From Myxococcus fulvus (GTDB taxonomy: Bacteria; Myxococcota; Myxococcia; Myxococcales; Myxococcaceae), in NCBI RefSeq assembly GCF_900111765.1, contig NZ_FOIB01000010.1, positions 186,001 to 250,000 of the forward strand: DNA of 64,000 bases, given 5' to 3'. Position 1 is the stretch's first letter. Every line of letters starts with the position of its first letter. A program made the position numbers and the translations under genes. Below, piece after piece: positions 16,804 through 26,600 of the stretch. The notes beneath the pieces were generated by a model. It was not told where the DNA came from, made no database searches, and worked only from the letters and a program-made list of their open reading frames with translations.

Positions 16804-16959
16804 ACGAGCGCCGGAGCCGGTATCAGGGATATGGGGTGGGGCGGTCAAGGCGCGCGGCCCAGGAGGCAGAAGCCCCAGGCTCGGCAGCCGCAAGCCGTCG
16901 CGATGCAGGGGGATGCGCAGGACGCCCGCCCCCCCGTGAAGGGAGCGGGCACGGCAGCA

Positions 16960-16981
16960 GCCTCGGGGCCTCACCCGAGGC
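16960..16981 (-). terminator. Terminator-like hairpin after the desaturase operon
   Basis: GCCTCGGG, 6-nt loop, CCCGAGGC: 8-bp stem starting 12 bp beyond the desaturase stop. No T-run. The rest of 16804-16959 holds nothing recognisable. Confidence 0.45.
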
Positions 16982-16992
16982 CCGGCACATCG

Positions 16993-17838
16993 TTACTGCG
17001 CGATGGCGCCCAGCTCCGACTCCGCCGGGTCGATCTTCGCCTCGGTGCCCGTCCACACGAACGGGATGCCCGGCTGGCGGTAGAGCGTGGCCGGGATGTC
17101 CTTGGCCAGCTGCGCGTGCAGCTCCGGCAGCTGGGACCAGTGCAACCCGTGCTTGGTGTGGTGCGCGGTGTGGTAGCCCAGGTTGCCGGTCATCAGGTTG
17201 TAGCCCTTGTGCAGGATGTTGTACGAGGCCTGCGAGTGCTCCGTGACGTCCAGCCCCACGTGGTGGAAGTAGGTGGCCCAGACGGTGACGTAGAGCGACG
17301 CCGCCATCGGCAGCAGGAACACGAAGAGGGCGTTGTACCAGTTGTGCCAGAACAGCACGCCGAGCAGCGCCACCTGCAGCGCGCCCATGCCCAGGAACAC
17401 GCGCAGCGCCTTCGGATGGGACAGGCCCACGCGGTACGCGCGCGGATACGCCATGAGCCAGTTGAGGACGGAGAACTCCATCTCACCCATGGTGGTGCCG
17501 TCGGCGCGCTTCCACCCGGCCTCGTCCTTGGTCTGGTCCAGGTAGTTGCGGTGGTGGCCCACCACGTGGTGCAGGAACCACGCGTGGGACGTCACGCCCG
17601 TCTGGAAACCGAACATGATCTCCAGCAGCCGGTTGGGCAGCGCGTGACGGAACATCGTCACGTGCTGGTGGTGATGGTTCCACGCGCTGATCCACCCCTT
17701 GGGGATGATTCCAAGGCCGAGCCAGAGGATGGGCAACCACCAGCTCGTCGCCGTGAAGAAGACCGTCAGGTCCAGGGCGAACATCAGGGTGAACAGCAGG
17801 ACGGGGATGCGGTCTCGGGGATGTCGAAACAAGGTCAT
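16993..17838 (-). CDS. Membrane fatty acid desaturase
   Basis: 281 aa from the ATG at 17838, which overlaps the P450 stop (ATGA), so it is the last gene of the operon. Three histidine clusters of the di-iron desaturase fold are visible: NHHHQH (residues about 53-58), HHVVGHHRN (about 86-94) and HTAHHTKH (about 220-227), with hydrophobic segments at 13-45 and 150-180. Such enzymes insert a cis double bond into acyl chains using O2 and an electron donor. Coupled to a lipoxygenase and a P450, it may supply the polyunsaturated substrate the lipoxygenase needs, or modify its product. Regiospecificity cannot be read from sequence. Confidence 0.9.
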   Translation of the reverse strand: MTLFRHPRDRIPVLLFTLMFALDLTVFFTATSWWLPILWLGLGIIPKGWISAWNHHHQHVTMFRHALPNRLLEIMFGFQTGVTSHAWFLHHVVGHHRNYLDQTKDEAGWKRADGTTMGEMEFSVLNWLMAYPRAYRVGLSHPKALRVFLGMGALQVALLGVLFWHNWYNALFVFLLPMAASLYVTVWATYFHHVGLDVTEHSQASYNILHKGYNLMTGNLGYHTAHHTKHGLHWSQLPELHAQLAKDIPATLYRQPGIPFVWTGTEAKIDPAESELGAIAQ

Positions 17839-19277
17839 GCGGATTCCACTGCCGGGGGGAGGGGGGCTTCCGGGGAAGCAGGGTGAAGGGTGGACCGCTC
17901 TCGCGGGATGATTTTGCCCGTGACGCCCCGGGGACGCACCACGCCGAAGAAGAAACCCTCCTCGAAGGGCTCCGTCGAGTCGACGAGGATGCGCGCGCGG
18001 GCGCTCAAGGTGGCCAGCGCCGTGCGCAGGTACACCATGGCGAAGTCCCCGGCCACACAGGCCCGGGGGCCCCGGCCGAAGGGGAAGAAGTGCCCGCTGC
18101 CGAGCGGGTCTCTCGCCGCGCCCCCGTTGAGCCAGCGCTCCGGGTCGAACGTCTCCGGGCTCGCCCAGTGGCTCGGGTCGCGGTGCAAATGCTGGTTGGA
18201 CACCATGAGCGTGGTGCCCGGCGGCAGCGTGACGCCCGCCAGCCGCGAGGGCGTCAGCGGCGAGCGGCGCATGAAGACGCGCACCGCGGGGAGGATGCGC
18301 AGGGCCTCGTACGCCACGGCCTCGCCCCACGGGGCCTCGTCCACCAGGCGCGACAGGCTCAAGGGGCCTTGGGCCAGCGCGTCTGACTCCAGCGCCAGCC
18401 GTTCCAGCGTGGCGGGGTACTTGTTGAGTTGATGGAAGGCACCCACGAGCGTCGTGCTCGAGGAGAACACACCCCCGAAGAAGAACCCGCCGAGCAGGTG
18501 GGCGTGCACCTGGTCGTCGAGTCGGGGCATCTCCCGCAGGGTCCACGACATCAGGTCCACGGCGGTGGAGGACCGCGCCTGCCGCGCCTCGTGGATCTTC
18601 CGGGCGAACACGCCGTAGAAGCGCTCCTTGGCGGCCTCGAAGCCCTTGGGGGCGGACACGAACCGCAGCGGCAGCTTCGCCTGGATGCGCGCGTCCGCGC
18701 CCGCCGCCAGCAGCATGAAGTCGTCGTAGGACGACGTCGGCAGCTTCTCGCCCACCGTGGCCACGCAGAACGCGTCGAACGTCATCCTGCGCAGCGTGGG
18801 TGTCAGGTCGACGGACGGATGCGCGAACTGAGCCTCCACCGACTCGAGCAGCGCCCGGCGCATCGGCTCCACCTGGGCCGCCTGCCACGCGGGCGTCCAG
18901 GGCTGCGCCAGCGGGTCCATGGCGTGCTTGCGCGCCCAGTCGTCACCCTGCTCGGCGATGAAGGGCGTGTCGTCGGTGGTGGAGTGGCGGATCTGCTCGC
19001 CGATGTTGCCCTTCTCGAACTCCAGCCGCCGCGTCTCCATCACCTCGTGGATGACGTCCGGGTCGTTGAGGATGAGCGCGGGGGACGGCCCCAGCCACGC
19101 CACGGTGACGGGGCCGTACTCGCGCGCGTAGCGGGCGCAGACCTCCCAGGGCTGGGCGCCCAGGAAGTCACCCAGGTTGCCCAGCAGGCCCGGCGTCGGC
19201 CCGGGCAGGCTCGCCAGGGGCGCGCGGCGGCCGCCGAAGAACAGGTTGAAGAGGCCACGTGAGAGCAGGTTGGGCAC
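17835..19277 (-). CDS. Cytochrome P450 with atypical I-helix, coupled to lipoxygenase
   Basis: 480 aa. Heme loop FGRGPRACVAG with Cys407, K-helix EALR (324-327) and a HRDPSHWASPETFDPERW meander mark a P450. The oxygen-activating I-helix, normally (A/G)Gx(D/E)(T/S), reads GGVFSSSTT (268-276): the acid position is Phe. Loss of that acid/alcohol pair is known in P450s that rearrange fatty-acid hydroperoxides rather than activate O2 (CYP74 allene oxide synthases and hydroperoxide lyases). The gene starts 16 bp after a lipoxygenase gene, which makes hydroperoxides, and overlaps a desaturase. A hydroperoxide-using P450 is therefore the best guess; an ordinary monooxygenase with an odd I-helix is the alternative. 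No ferredoxin or reductase gene is nearby. Confidence 0.88.
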   Translation of the reverse strand: MPNLLSRGLFNLFFGGRRAPLASLPGPTPGLLGNLGDFLGAQPWEVCARYAREYGPVTVAWLGPSPALILNDPDVIHEVMETRRLEFEKGNIGEQIRHSTTDDTPFIAEQGDDWARKHAMDPLAQPWTPAWQAAQVEPMRRALLESVEAQFAHPSVDLTPTLRRMTFDAFCVATVGEKLPTSSYDDFMLLAAGADARIQAKLPLRFVSAPKGFEAAKERFYGVFARKIHEARQARSSTAVDLMSWTLREMPRLDDQVHAHLLGGFFFGGVFSSSTTLVGAFHQLNKYPATLERLALESDALAQGPLSLSRLVDEAPWGEAVAYEALRILPAVRVFMRRSPLTPSRLAGVTLPPGTTLMVSNQHLHRDPSHWASPETFDPERWLNGGAARDPLGSGHFFPFGRGPRACVAGDFAMVYLRTALATLSARARILVDSTEPFEEGFFFGVVRPRGVTGKIIPRERSTLHPASPEAPLPPAVESA

Positions 19278-19293
19278 GCGCGTCTCCAGGGCT

Positions 19294-21324
19294 TTAGACG
19301 GTGATGCCGCAGGGAATCCGGTCGGGACTCAGCACGGTGTAGGGCACCTGGGCGCCCGCGTTGCGCGCCGCCACCACGTCGCGCTGGGCGCGCAGGCGCT
19401 GCTCGAACCGCTCGCGCAGGGCCCGCACCTGGGGCTCCTGGAAGTACTCCTCGCGCCAGCCGCCCTCGTTGAGCAGGTACTCCTCGTCGTCCCCGAAGCT
19501 GGACAGCGCCCGGCCGATGGCGACCTGCCAGAGCGTCTGGGACCTGGAGGGAATCATCTCGGGGAGGTCCTCGGCGCAGAGCGTCCCCTTCTGTCGGGGC
19601 GGCTCCCTGCGCATGCACAGGGGCGCGTTGGGTACGAAGGCGTAGTGTTCGTATTGCAGGTAGTTCACCGCCGCGTGCTGCACGCTGACCGTGAACACGA
19701 CGGTGGTGAGGATGTCGACCAGGTCGTCGACACGCGACAGCTCCCGACACGGCAGCTTGTCCACCGGCAGCCCGTGCTCGGTGAGGTCCTTCCACCAGTG
19801 CTGCATCTCGGTGTCGCCCTCGAGGTCGGCGTCGGTCGGGTAGAAGTACCGGAGGACCCCACCGACGTATTCCTCCAAAGCATCCCACAAGGGCAGCGCG
19901 TCGTCGCGGTAGGGGTAGTAGGGGAGGACCGCCGGGTCCAGCACACCCCGGTGCTCGAGGTCCTCACGGGGGCGGTTGTCCGTGAGCTTCCAGCGCTGGT
20001 AGCCCTTCTTGCCCAGCTGGAGGTGGCCCTTGTCGGGGCCGCCCGTGGCGATGAAGTCGTCGAACACCCCGCCCGCGGCGAGCAGTCCCTTGCGAGCGCC
20101 CTCGTTGATGGCGAGCGTGTAACGGAAGTGCCGGCGCAGGAGCTTGTAGACCGGATGCGGGTCCGGCAGGTTGCGCATCGTCGCCATCACGAAGGGCTCC
20201 GCCACGAAGTGCGTGCGCAAGGCGTGCGCCACCATCTGGTGCGTGTTGCCCTCGCTGCAGCGCAGATAGATTTTCGCCGCGAGCCAGTCGTACGTGTCGT
20301 CGTTCGGCGTGAAGACGGGGTCCTTGCCGCCGTCGCGCCCCAGCTGGATGGCCAGGGGCCTCAACTGCCGCAGGTCATCCAGGTACAAGAGGCAGCGCGC
20401 CGCGGGGGCCCACCGGCGCTCCTCCACGCCGTCCTCGTCGACCTTCCGGTACATCGGGATGTCCTCGAGGATGTCGAAGTCGAGCAGGAAGATGCGCTTG
20501 GAATCCAGCGCCCGGGCCAGCGTGGTGCCGGGGGACAGGACGCCCTTCACGTCCTCGTCCGTCAGCGGCATGCCCTGGGGCAGTTGCGGGATGAGGGTGA
20601 TGTGGAGCGGGTTGATGCCCTGGACGGCCTGGCGCGCGAACTCCAGGTCGTCCTGCCAGCGCGGCGCGAGCCGGGGCACCTCCAGGCCCTTGAAGAAGTC
20701 GAAGATGTCCACCAGCCCGTTCCAGGCCTTGGACAGCAGGGGCAGGTGCAGCTTGATGGCCGCCAGCGTCCTGGCGATGACCACCTCGTAGCTGCCCTCC
20801 GTCAGCCCCCGGTACAGCTCGTCCTTGGGCAGGGGCTGCGCCTCGCTGAGGTCCAGCGCGCCCGGAAGCCCCTCGGTCGCCTCCGCCGGGCGCCATGGGT
20901 ACATGCGCCTGCGCGCCTCCAGCAGCTCCCGCCTCGCGGTGGCCTCCCGCTCGCAGCCCGCATGCCGCGCGAGCTTCGCGGTGCCTTCCAGCACGTCCAC
21001 CGTGGCCCCGGCCCGCACCCAGCGGAAGAAGGGGAAGCTCCACTGCCGCTCCCCGGCCGTCACCCACGCGTGGTCCAGCAGCCAGTCCGCCGCGATGCCC
21101 CCGGTGTTGCCGAAGCGCAGCAGCAAGAGCGCTCCCACGTCGTCCGAGGCCTGCACGGAATAGACATCCTCCGCGCCCGCCTCGAAGTCGTTGTGGAAGG
21201 GCTTGTCCAACACGTGCGGGCCGCTCTCACCTCGCGTGCCCACCAGGACGACGGAGATGTTCGCATCCGTTCCCGCGCCCAGCTTCGTGCTCGTCCGAAT
21301 CCTGAGCTTGTACTCGACAGTCAT
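19294..21324 (-). CDS. Lipoxygenase with N-terminal PLAT domain
   Basis: 676 aa from the ATG at 21324 (AGAGGA ribosome site); longer frames run into the opposite gene. Residues 1-115 are a PLAT/LH2 beta-sandwich (YKLRIRTSTKLGAGTDANIS). The catalytic domain has the iron-binding H-x4-H-x4-H (His362, His367, His372) within THQMVAHALRTHFVAEPF, then LPDPHPVYKLL and RYTLAIN, and the second set HAAVN (His550, Asn554). Its C-terminal residue, whose carboxylate binds iron, is Val rather than the usual Ile. It dioxygenates polyunsaturated fatty acids to hydroperoxides. First gene of an operon with the P450 and desaturase; divergent from a second lipoxygenase-like gene. Confidence 0.93.
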   Translation of the reverse strand: MTVEYKLRIRTSTKLGAGTDANISVVLVGTRGESGPHVLDKPFHNDFEAGAEDVYSVQASDDVGALLLLRFGNTGGIAADWLLDHAWVTAGERQWSFPFFRWVRAGATVDVLEGTAKLARHAGCEREATARRELLEARRRMYPWRPAEATEGLPGALDLSEAQPLPKDELYRGLTEGSYEVVIARTLAAIKLHLPLLSKAWNGLVDIFDFFKGLEVPRLAPRWQDDLEFARQAVQGINPLHITLIPQLPQGMPLTDEDVKGVLSPGTTLARALDSKRIFLLDFDILEDIPMYRKVDEDGVEERRWAPAARCLLYLDDLRQLRPLAIQLGRDGGKDPVFTPNDDTYDWLAAKIYLRCSEGNTHQMVAHALRTHFVAEPFVMATMRNLPDPHPVYKLLRRHFRYTLAINEGARKGLLAAGGVFDDFIATGGPDKGHLQLGKKGYQRWKLTDNRPREDLEHRGVLDPAVLPYYPYRDDALPLWDALEEYVGGVLRYFYPTDADLEGDTEMQHWWKDLTEHGLPVDKLPCRELSRVDDLVDILTTVVFTVSVQHAAVNYLQYEHYAFVPNAPLCMRREPPRQKGTLCAEDLPEMIPSRSQTLWQVAIGRALSSFGDDEEYLLNEGGWREEYFQEPQVRALRERFEQRLRAQRDVVAARNAGAQVPYTVLSPDRIPCGITV

Positions 21325-21514
21325 GAAATCCTCTGTGGAACGGGCAGGACCGTAGGACGCGTAAAGCAGGAGCTCAAGCAGTGGTACCCTCCCTGGAGAA
21401 GGAAACCGGCGTCGCGCAGCGCACGGAGGGCCTGGGCATGCGGCGAGCGTGCGTGCGAGCGACCCCCGGAGAGGTCGGGCTGATGACAGACACGAGGCCC
21501 CGTGGGCCCGTGAC

Positions 21515-23596
21515 ATGGGGATGGGGATGATGTTCGCGGTACTGCGCCGATGGATGGGTTCTCTCGGGTTCAAAGGACGCGAGAGCCCACGCAACGAAGT
21601 GCTCGACGCCCAGGAGCTGTCCCGGTGGTACGCGGGGCTGGCGCTGGAGGAGCGCCTGGCCATCAGCCGGGAGCTGGGGCCGCGCGTGCGCGCGAGCCGT
21701 CCCAAGAGGGATGAGGCCACGCTCCCGGCGGTGGCGGTGGGGCGTCTGGTCTTCGAGCAGGAGGGGCCCGGCGGCCCCAGGGCCCTGCACCACATCAAGG
21801 TGGAGCTGTGGGACCGGGACTTCGGCTCGCCGGATGACTTCCTGGGCGAGGGCTTCACGGACCCGGAGGGGTACTTCCGCGTGCGGTATGACCCGGCCGA
21901 CGCGGGCGAAGGAGACCTGCCGGACCTGGAGGTGCGCTTCTTCGAGCCCCAGCACAGCTTCCGTCCGGATGGCCAGGTGGTGGAGACGTGGCGGCGCATC
22001 GGCTCGGAGAAGGGGCCGGATGACCATGGCGGGCTCCATCACGACTTCGGGACGTTGAAGCTGCCGTACTGGGAATACGACCCCTCCACGCCGCTGGCGC
22101 GGCTGCTCGTCACGGAGGAGGGCACGCCGCCCACGGCGTACGCGCCGGGCCGCGCGCTGGCGATGCTCAAGGCGGTGGCGCCCATCGAGCTCGTCAAGCG
22201 ACGTCACCTGCTCCAGGGCAAGCTGGGACAGGCGCCGGGGCTGGACAGGATTCAGGCGGACTACCCGGAGGCGATGACGGTGCGGATGGAGCGCGAGTCA
22301 CCAGGCTCCACGCGCACGGATGCCTTCTTCGGTGAGCGATTACTCAACGGCATGTTCTCCACGCTCATGGATGGAGACCCGGAGGCGCCGGGGGACAAGG
22401 CTGCGTTCCGGCTGTACTTCCCGTGGAACGCCTACGAGCAGGATGGCGACCACTGCCTCCCGGACGTGGACGTGCGTCTGCGATTGGCGGAGGGGCGGCT
22501 TCTTCCCACGCGCATCATCCTGGGCATGCGTGAGCCGGGCGTGAAGCAGGCGGGCGCGCCGGTGACGCGGCGGAGCTACACGCCCGCGGATGGCCCGGGC
22601 TGGGAGGCCGCCAAGCGGATGGCGCGGGTGAGCGCGACGCTGGAGACGGAGCTGGGCAACCACCTGGGCCAGTGCCACTTCAACGTGGAGCAGTACGCCA
22701 TCGCCGCGCATCGCAACCTGCGGCGCAGTCCGTTGCGCTGGCTCCTGATGCCGCACCTGCGGGAGGTGGTGCTCATCAACCACTCCGCCAGCGGCTTCCT
22801 CGTGGGGCCAAAGGGCTACATCACCCGCGCCAGCGCGCTCACCGAGCGCAGCGTGGACACGCGGCTGCTCCACCTGATGGGCAGCTATGACTGGAAGGGC
22901 TTCGCGCCCGCGCCGCCCATCTGCGAGTCGCACCGCTACGCCCGCGCGGCGAACCTGTTCTGGCGCTTGCTGGGCGAGCACGTGAGCGCCTTCTTCGCGG
23001 AGCACGCCCAGGCGCTCGCGGCCGAGTGGCTCGAGGTGCGGCGCTTCTCGGACGACCTGGTGGCGCACTCGGCCCCCGCCTTCGTGTGCCGCTACCTTCG
23101 GGCGACGGTGCCGGGCAAGCCCGCGCCGTGGTTCGTGCGCTCCGAGCGCATGGACCTGGACGCGAAGGTCACCGAGCCCGTGGCCAAGGCCGTCAGCCCG
23201 GTGACGTGCACGGACACGCCCCAGCCCGGGGAACTGGAGGCGCTCCAGCAGCTGTGCCGCTACGTCATCTTCTTCGCGACCTTCCGACACGCGTGGGCCA
23301 ACAACCTGCAGTGGGACGACGCGGGCGAGGTGCTCTACGCGTGCCTGGGCCTGCGCTGGGGCAAGGACGGCGCGCTGTCGACGGAGGCGGACCACGACGT
23401 GGCGCCGCCTCCTGAGGAGGCCACGGAGATGCTGTGGATTTCGTGGATGCTGTCCAAGACGAGCTACGGCTACCTGCTGTCGAACGAGGAGGCGGACGTG
23501 CACCCGCGCTTCGTGGAGCTGTTGCGAGCGCACGCCGCCGAGTTCGCCGCGCTGGGCCTGGACATCCGCACCGTCAGCTCCCGCATCAACATCTGA
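21515..23596 (+). CDS. Lipoxygenase-like protein with transthyretin-like N-terminal domain
   Basis: 693 aa from the ATG at 21515; further in-frame ATGs at 21521, 21527 and 21530 leave the start uncertain by a few codons. Residues about 75-150 look like a transthyretin/carboxypeptidase-regulatory beta domain (GRLVFEQEG...KVELWDRDFG...GYFRVRYDP), where canonical lipoxygenases carry PLAT. The C-terminal domain keeps lipoxygenase features in diverged form: H-x4-H (His383, His388 in NHLGQCHFNVEQY), His399, an INHSASGFL turn, FRHAWANNLQW in the second iron-binding helix, and a C-terminal Ile (SSRINI). It probably oxygenates lipids, perhaps on a different substrate from the neighbour encoded divergently 190 bp away. 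Confidence 0.85.
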   Translation: MGMGMMFAVLRRWMGSLGFKGRESPRNEVLDAQELSRWYAGLALEERLAISRELGPRVRASRPKRDEATLPAVAVGRLVFEQEGPGGPRALHHIKVELWDRDFGSPDDFLGEGFTDPEGYFRVRYDPADAGEGDLPDLEVRFFEPQHSFRPDGQVVETWRRIGSEKGPDDHGGLHHDFGTLKLPYWEYDPSTPLARLLVTEEGTPPTAYAPGRALAMLKAVAPIELVKRRHLLQGKLGQAPGLDRIQADYPEAMTVRMERESPGSTRTDAFFGERLLNGMFSTLMDGDPEAPGDKAAFRLYFPWNAYEQDGDHCLPDVDVRLRLAEGRLLPTRIILGMREPGVKQAGAPVTRRSYTPADGPGWEAAKRMARVSATLETELGNHLGQCHFNVEQYAIAAHRNLRRSPLRWLLMPHLREVVLINHSASGFLVGPKGYITRASALTERSVDTRLLHLMGSYDWKGFAPAPPICESHRYARAANLFWRLLGEHVSAFFAEHAQALAAEWLEVRRFSDDLVAHSAPAFVCRYLRATVPGKPAPWFVRSERMDLDAKVTEPVAKAVSPVTCTDTPQPGELEALQQLCRYVIFFATFRHAWANNLQWDDAGEVLYACLGLRWGKDGALSTEADHDVAPPPEEATEMLWISWMLSKTSYGYLLSNEEADVHPRFVELLRAHAAEFAALGLDIRTVSSRINI

Positions 23597-23629
23597 GCGG
23601 GCGCCGACGGCGCGGAGGGTCCGTCCAAA

Positions 23630-26600
23630 TCACTCCGAGGGGGTGAGCAACTCCATGGTTTCCTCGGACGCGAACTGGACGTAGCCGTAGATGGTCATCC
23701 TGAGGCCGAATCTCCCGAGCATCCCCGCGAAGCGGGCGAAGGGTCTCAGGGCCGCGGCGCCATCGGCCAGCGTCCCCGCCGTGCCGGCGGCGGTCGACGC
23801 GGTGCTGAATTGACTCGAATCCTGGGTGATGATCTGCGTCCCTACGCTGACCTCCACGCCGGCGACCCCGAAGCCGAACGCCAGGAGCGCCCAAGGGGAG
23901 GTCGCGCTGGCGAGGGCCAGGCCGAGGGTCGCCCAGCGCGCCCCGTGGGCGAATTTGCGATTGAACCGCCGGCGCTCCCGGGCCTGCTCCTTCTGCCGGA
24001 TGGCGCGCTCCTCCCTCGCTTTCTCCTCTCTGGCGCTAAGCTGATGGGCCGCGCTCCTGAGCTGGAGCACGCGCTCGTCGAACCGCTCGAAGTCGAACGT
24101 GAGCCCCCTCATGGACTCCTCCATCCGCGCCTGCGCGATGGATTGGTCATACACGCTCCGGGTCAGCTCATACGCCAGCCGGGCCAGCGCCAGCGCCGCG
24201 GAGGCCTTCCGCTGGCGCTTGGACGACGACGTGTCGCGCTGGACCTGCACCGGCCCCGCCGCCGCCTCGCCGGACGGCACGGGAACCGAAGCGACGCTCG
24301 GGTTCGACTGGGCGTACTCGTGCTCGGGGTTGCCTGGCGTGAGCGAGGGAGAGCCGTTGCCTCCACCTCCTCCGCCCGAGCCGGGCCCGCCGTCACCGCC
24401 GTGCTCGGGGATGATGGAGTCGCTGCTGCCGGTGCCCGCGCCGCACCCCCAGGGGATGGAGAAGGGGAAGGCCATCCCAGCGCCTCCGGAGACGCCCGGT
24501 CCGCTCCAGTCGCCGCCGCCCTTCTCGCACAGGCCCGTGGGGTCGGTCACGCTCACCGGGTTGTTCCAGGCGTAGCTGTAGCGGTTGAGGTCCGCGAGCA
24601 TGAAGGGCGCCTGGACGATGGGGTCGGGGCTGATGAAGCGCCCCACCGACGCGTCGTACATCCGTCCTCGCATGAACGTGAAGCCGCCGTCGTCGCGGCC
24701 CTCATGGCCCGTGAAGCCCTGGGTGACCAGGGAGGCGGTGCTGAACAGCGTGGACTGCGTCCAGTCGAGCGGGTTCCTGGGCTGGCCCCAGGCGGTGTAG
24801 CTGCGCCGCTCCACCACCGCGCCCGTGTGGTCCGTCACGACCGCCGTCGACCCCAACTCGTCCGGCAGCAGGAAGTGTTGGGTCGAGGTGACGATGCCGC
24901 CCTGCCCGTTGTAGGTGCGAGACAGCTCCGCGATGGTCTCCGTGCCGACCTTGACCAGGTGCGTGTGCCGCGCCGGCGTCAGCGGTGTGTTCACGTTGCG
25001 CTCGCGCCGGTACCACCCACCGAGGGTCAGCGTCTCCAGGCCGCTCTGCGCGTCGAAGCGGCGCACCCGCTCGCCCTCCGCGTCGTAGCCGAACTTCAGC
25101 TCGTAGGTGGGCAGGCTGAAGATGGACGTGACGCGGCCGTGGGGGTCGTGCGTCAGGGCCGTGTTGATGCCATTGACCGAACGGGCAATCAGCGCGCCGT
25201 TGTCGTTGTACCAGAACGCGGTGGTCCCGGCGGTCTGCAGGCGCTCGTCCTGATAGGTGTAGGCGCCGACGTCCGGGCGGTCCAGCAGGTTGCCGAAGGC
25301 GTCATAGGCGAAGGTCGCGTCCTGGGTGACGGCGCCCTTCTTGGCCTGGGTGCCGAGCAGCTGGTGCTTCGCGTCGTAGCGGAAGGACTCGCTCTGGTCG
25401 TTGAGGGCGTCCAGCCGCTTGCGCAGGTCCATGGCCTTCGTCCACTCCAGCCGCAGGTCCTGCACCGTGGTGGCGGCGCCCTGGGGGTGGAGGACGGAGC
25501 GGATCGACTCGAGCCTCCCCGTGTTCGCATCGAACGTGCGCGTGGTGACGACGCCGTTGCCGAAGAGCGCCTCATGGACGCCACCGTAGGGGTCCGCCTG
25601 GAGCTGCTCCCACAGGGGGAAGCCCACGCTGGCGTTGTCGAAGCCCGTGAGGCGCAGCAGGTTGCCGAAGTCGTCGTACTGCATCCCCACGGTGAGGTTC
25701 GTCGGGTACCTCAGGCTCTGGGGTCTGCCGAATGCGTCGTAGAACGTCTGCATCCGGAAGACCTCGCCGTTGATGGTCCAATCCGTGGCGCTCGGCCTGC
25801 CGAACACGTCGTACACGTGGGTCTTCGCGTGTCCGTCGCGGGAGACGGACTGGTGCAGGAAGCCCGGGCGGCTCACGTCGTAGGCCCACGTCGTGCTCCC
25901 GCCCTCCGAGTCCAGGATGGTGATGGGGCGACCCAGGTCGTCGTACTCGTACTGCAGCGTCTGGCCCTCCGCGTCGACCGAGCTGCGCAGCTGTCCGAGC
26001 GGGTCGTAGTCGAAGGTCTGCAACCCTGTCTGCTTCTCGTTCATCGCCAGCCGCCGGTTGTAGAGGTCCAGCACGAACTGGGTCGGGGCGCGCAGGGCCG
26101 TCGGCGTGCAGGGCTCCAGCCGGTTCAGGCCCTCGAAGTGGCCGTAGCGGTAGCACATCTCGGTCGCCGTGCCCGGGGCGTCCGCCTTGTGGCCATCCGC
26201 CGAGCGCACGACGTTGCCGCGCGTGTCGGACAACAGCCACGTCTGGTTGCCGTCGGGGTCTATCTGCGTCGTCTTCAGGCCCTCGTGAATCCAGCGCGTC
26301 TTGATGACGCCCTCGATGTCGCCGGGCGTGGCGCGCTCGATGAGGCGGCCGCGGACGTCATACGTCAGGTGGGTCCACAGGGCGGACTCGCCCGTCTTCG
26401 CCGGCTGGGAGACGCGCACCAGGCGGCCCCGGTCGTCGTACTGGGCATAATTGAAGACCTCGTACTGGCCCTTGAATCCCTTGCTGACGGACTGGACCGG
26501 GCGGCCCAGGTTGTCGAAGGTGGTCTCCGAGGTCCCCAGGCCGGGGGCCTCGATGATGACCCTCGGGGGCATGAAGGCCAGGGGCTCGTAGGTGATGGAC

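Noticed and set aside
16993..18888. 631-residue frame joining P450-antisense-like sequence to the desaturase
   Set aside because: Only the part from 17838 onward is the desaturase. The upstream part is an out-of-frame reading of the P450 gene.
23599..23613. Short hairpin GCGCC-GAC-GGCGC between the second lipoxygenase and the RHS gene
   Set aside because: Only a 5-bp stem; not distinguishable from background at this GC content.
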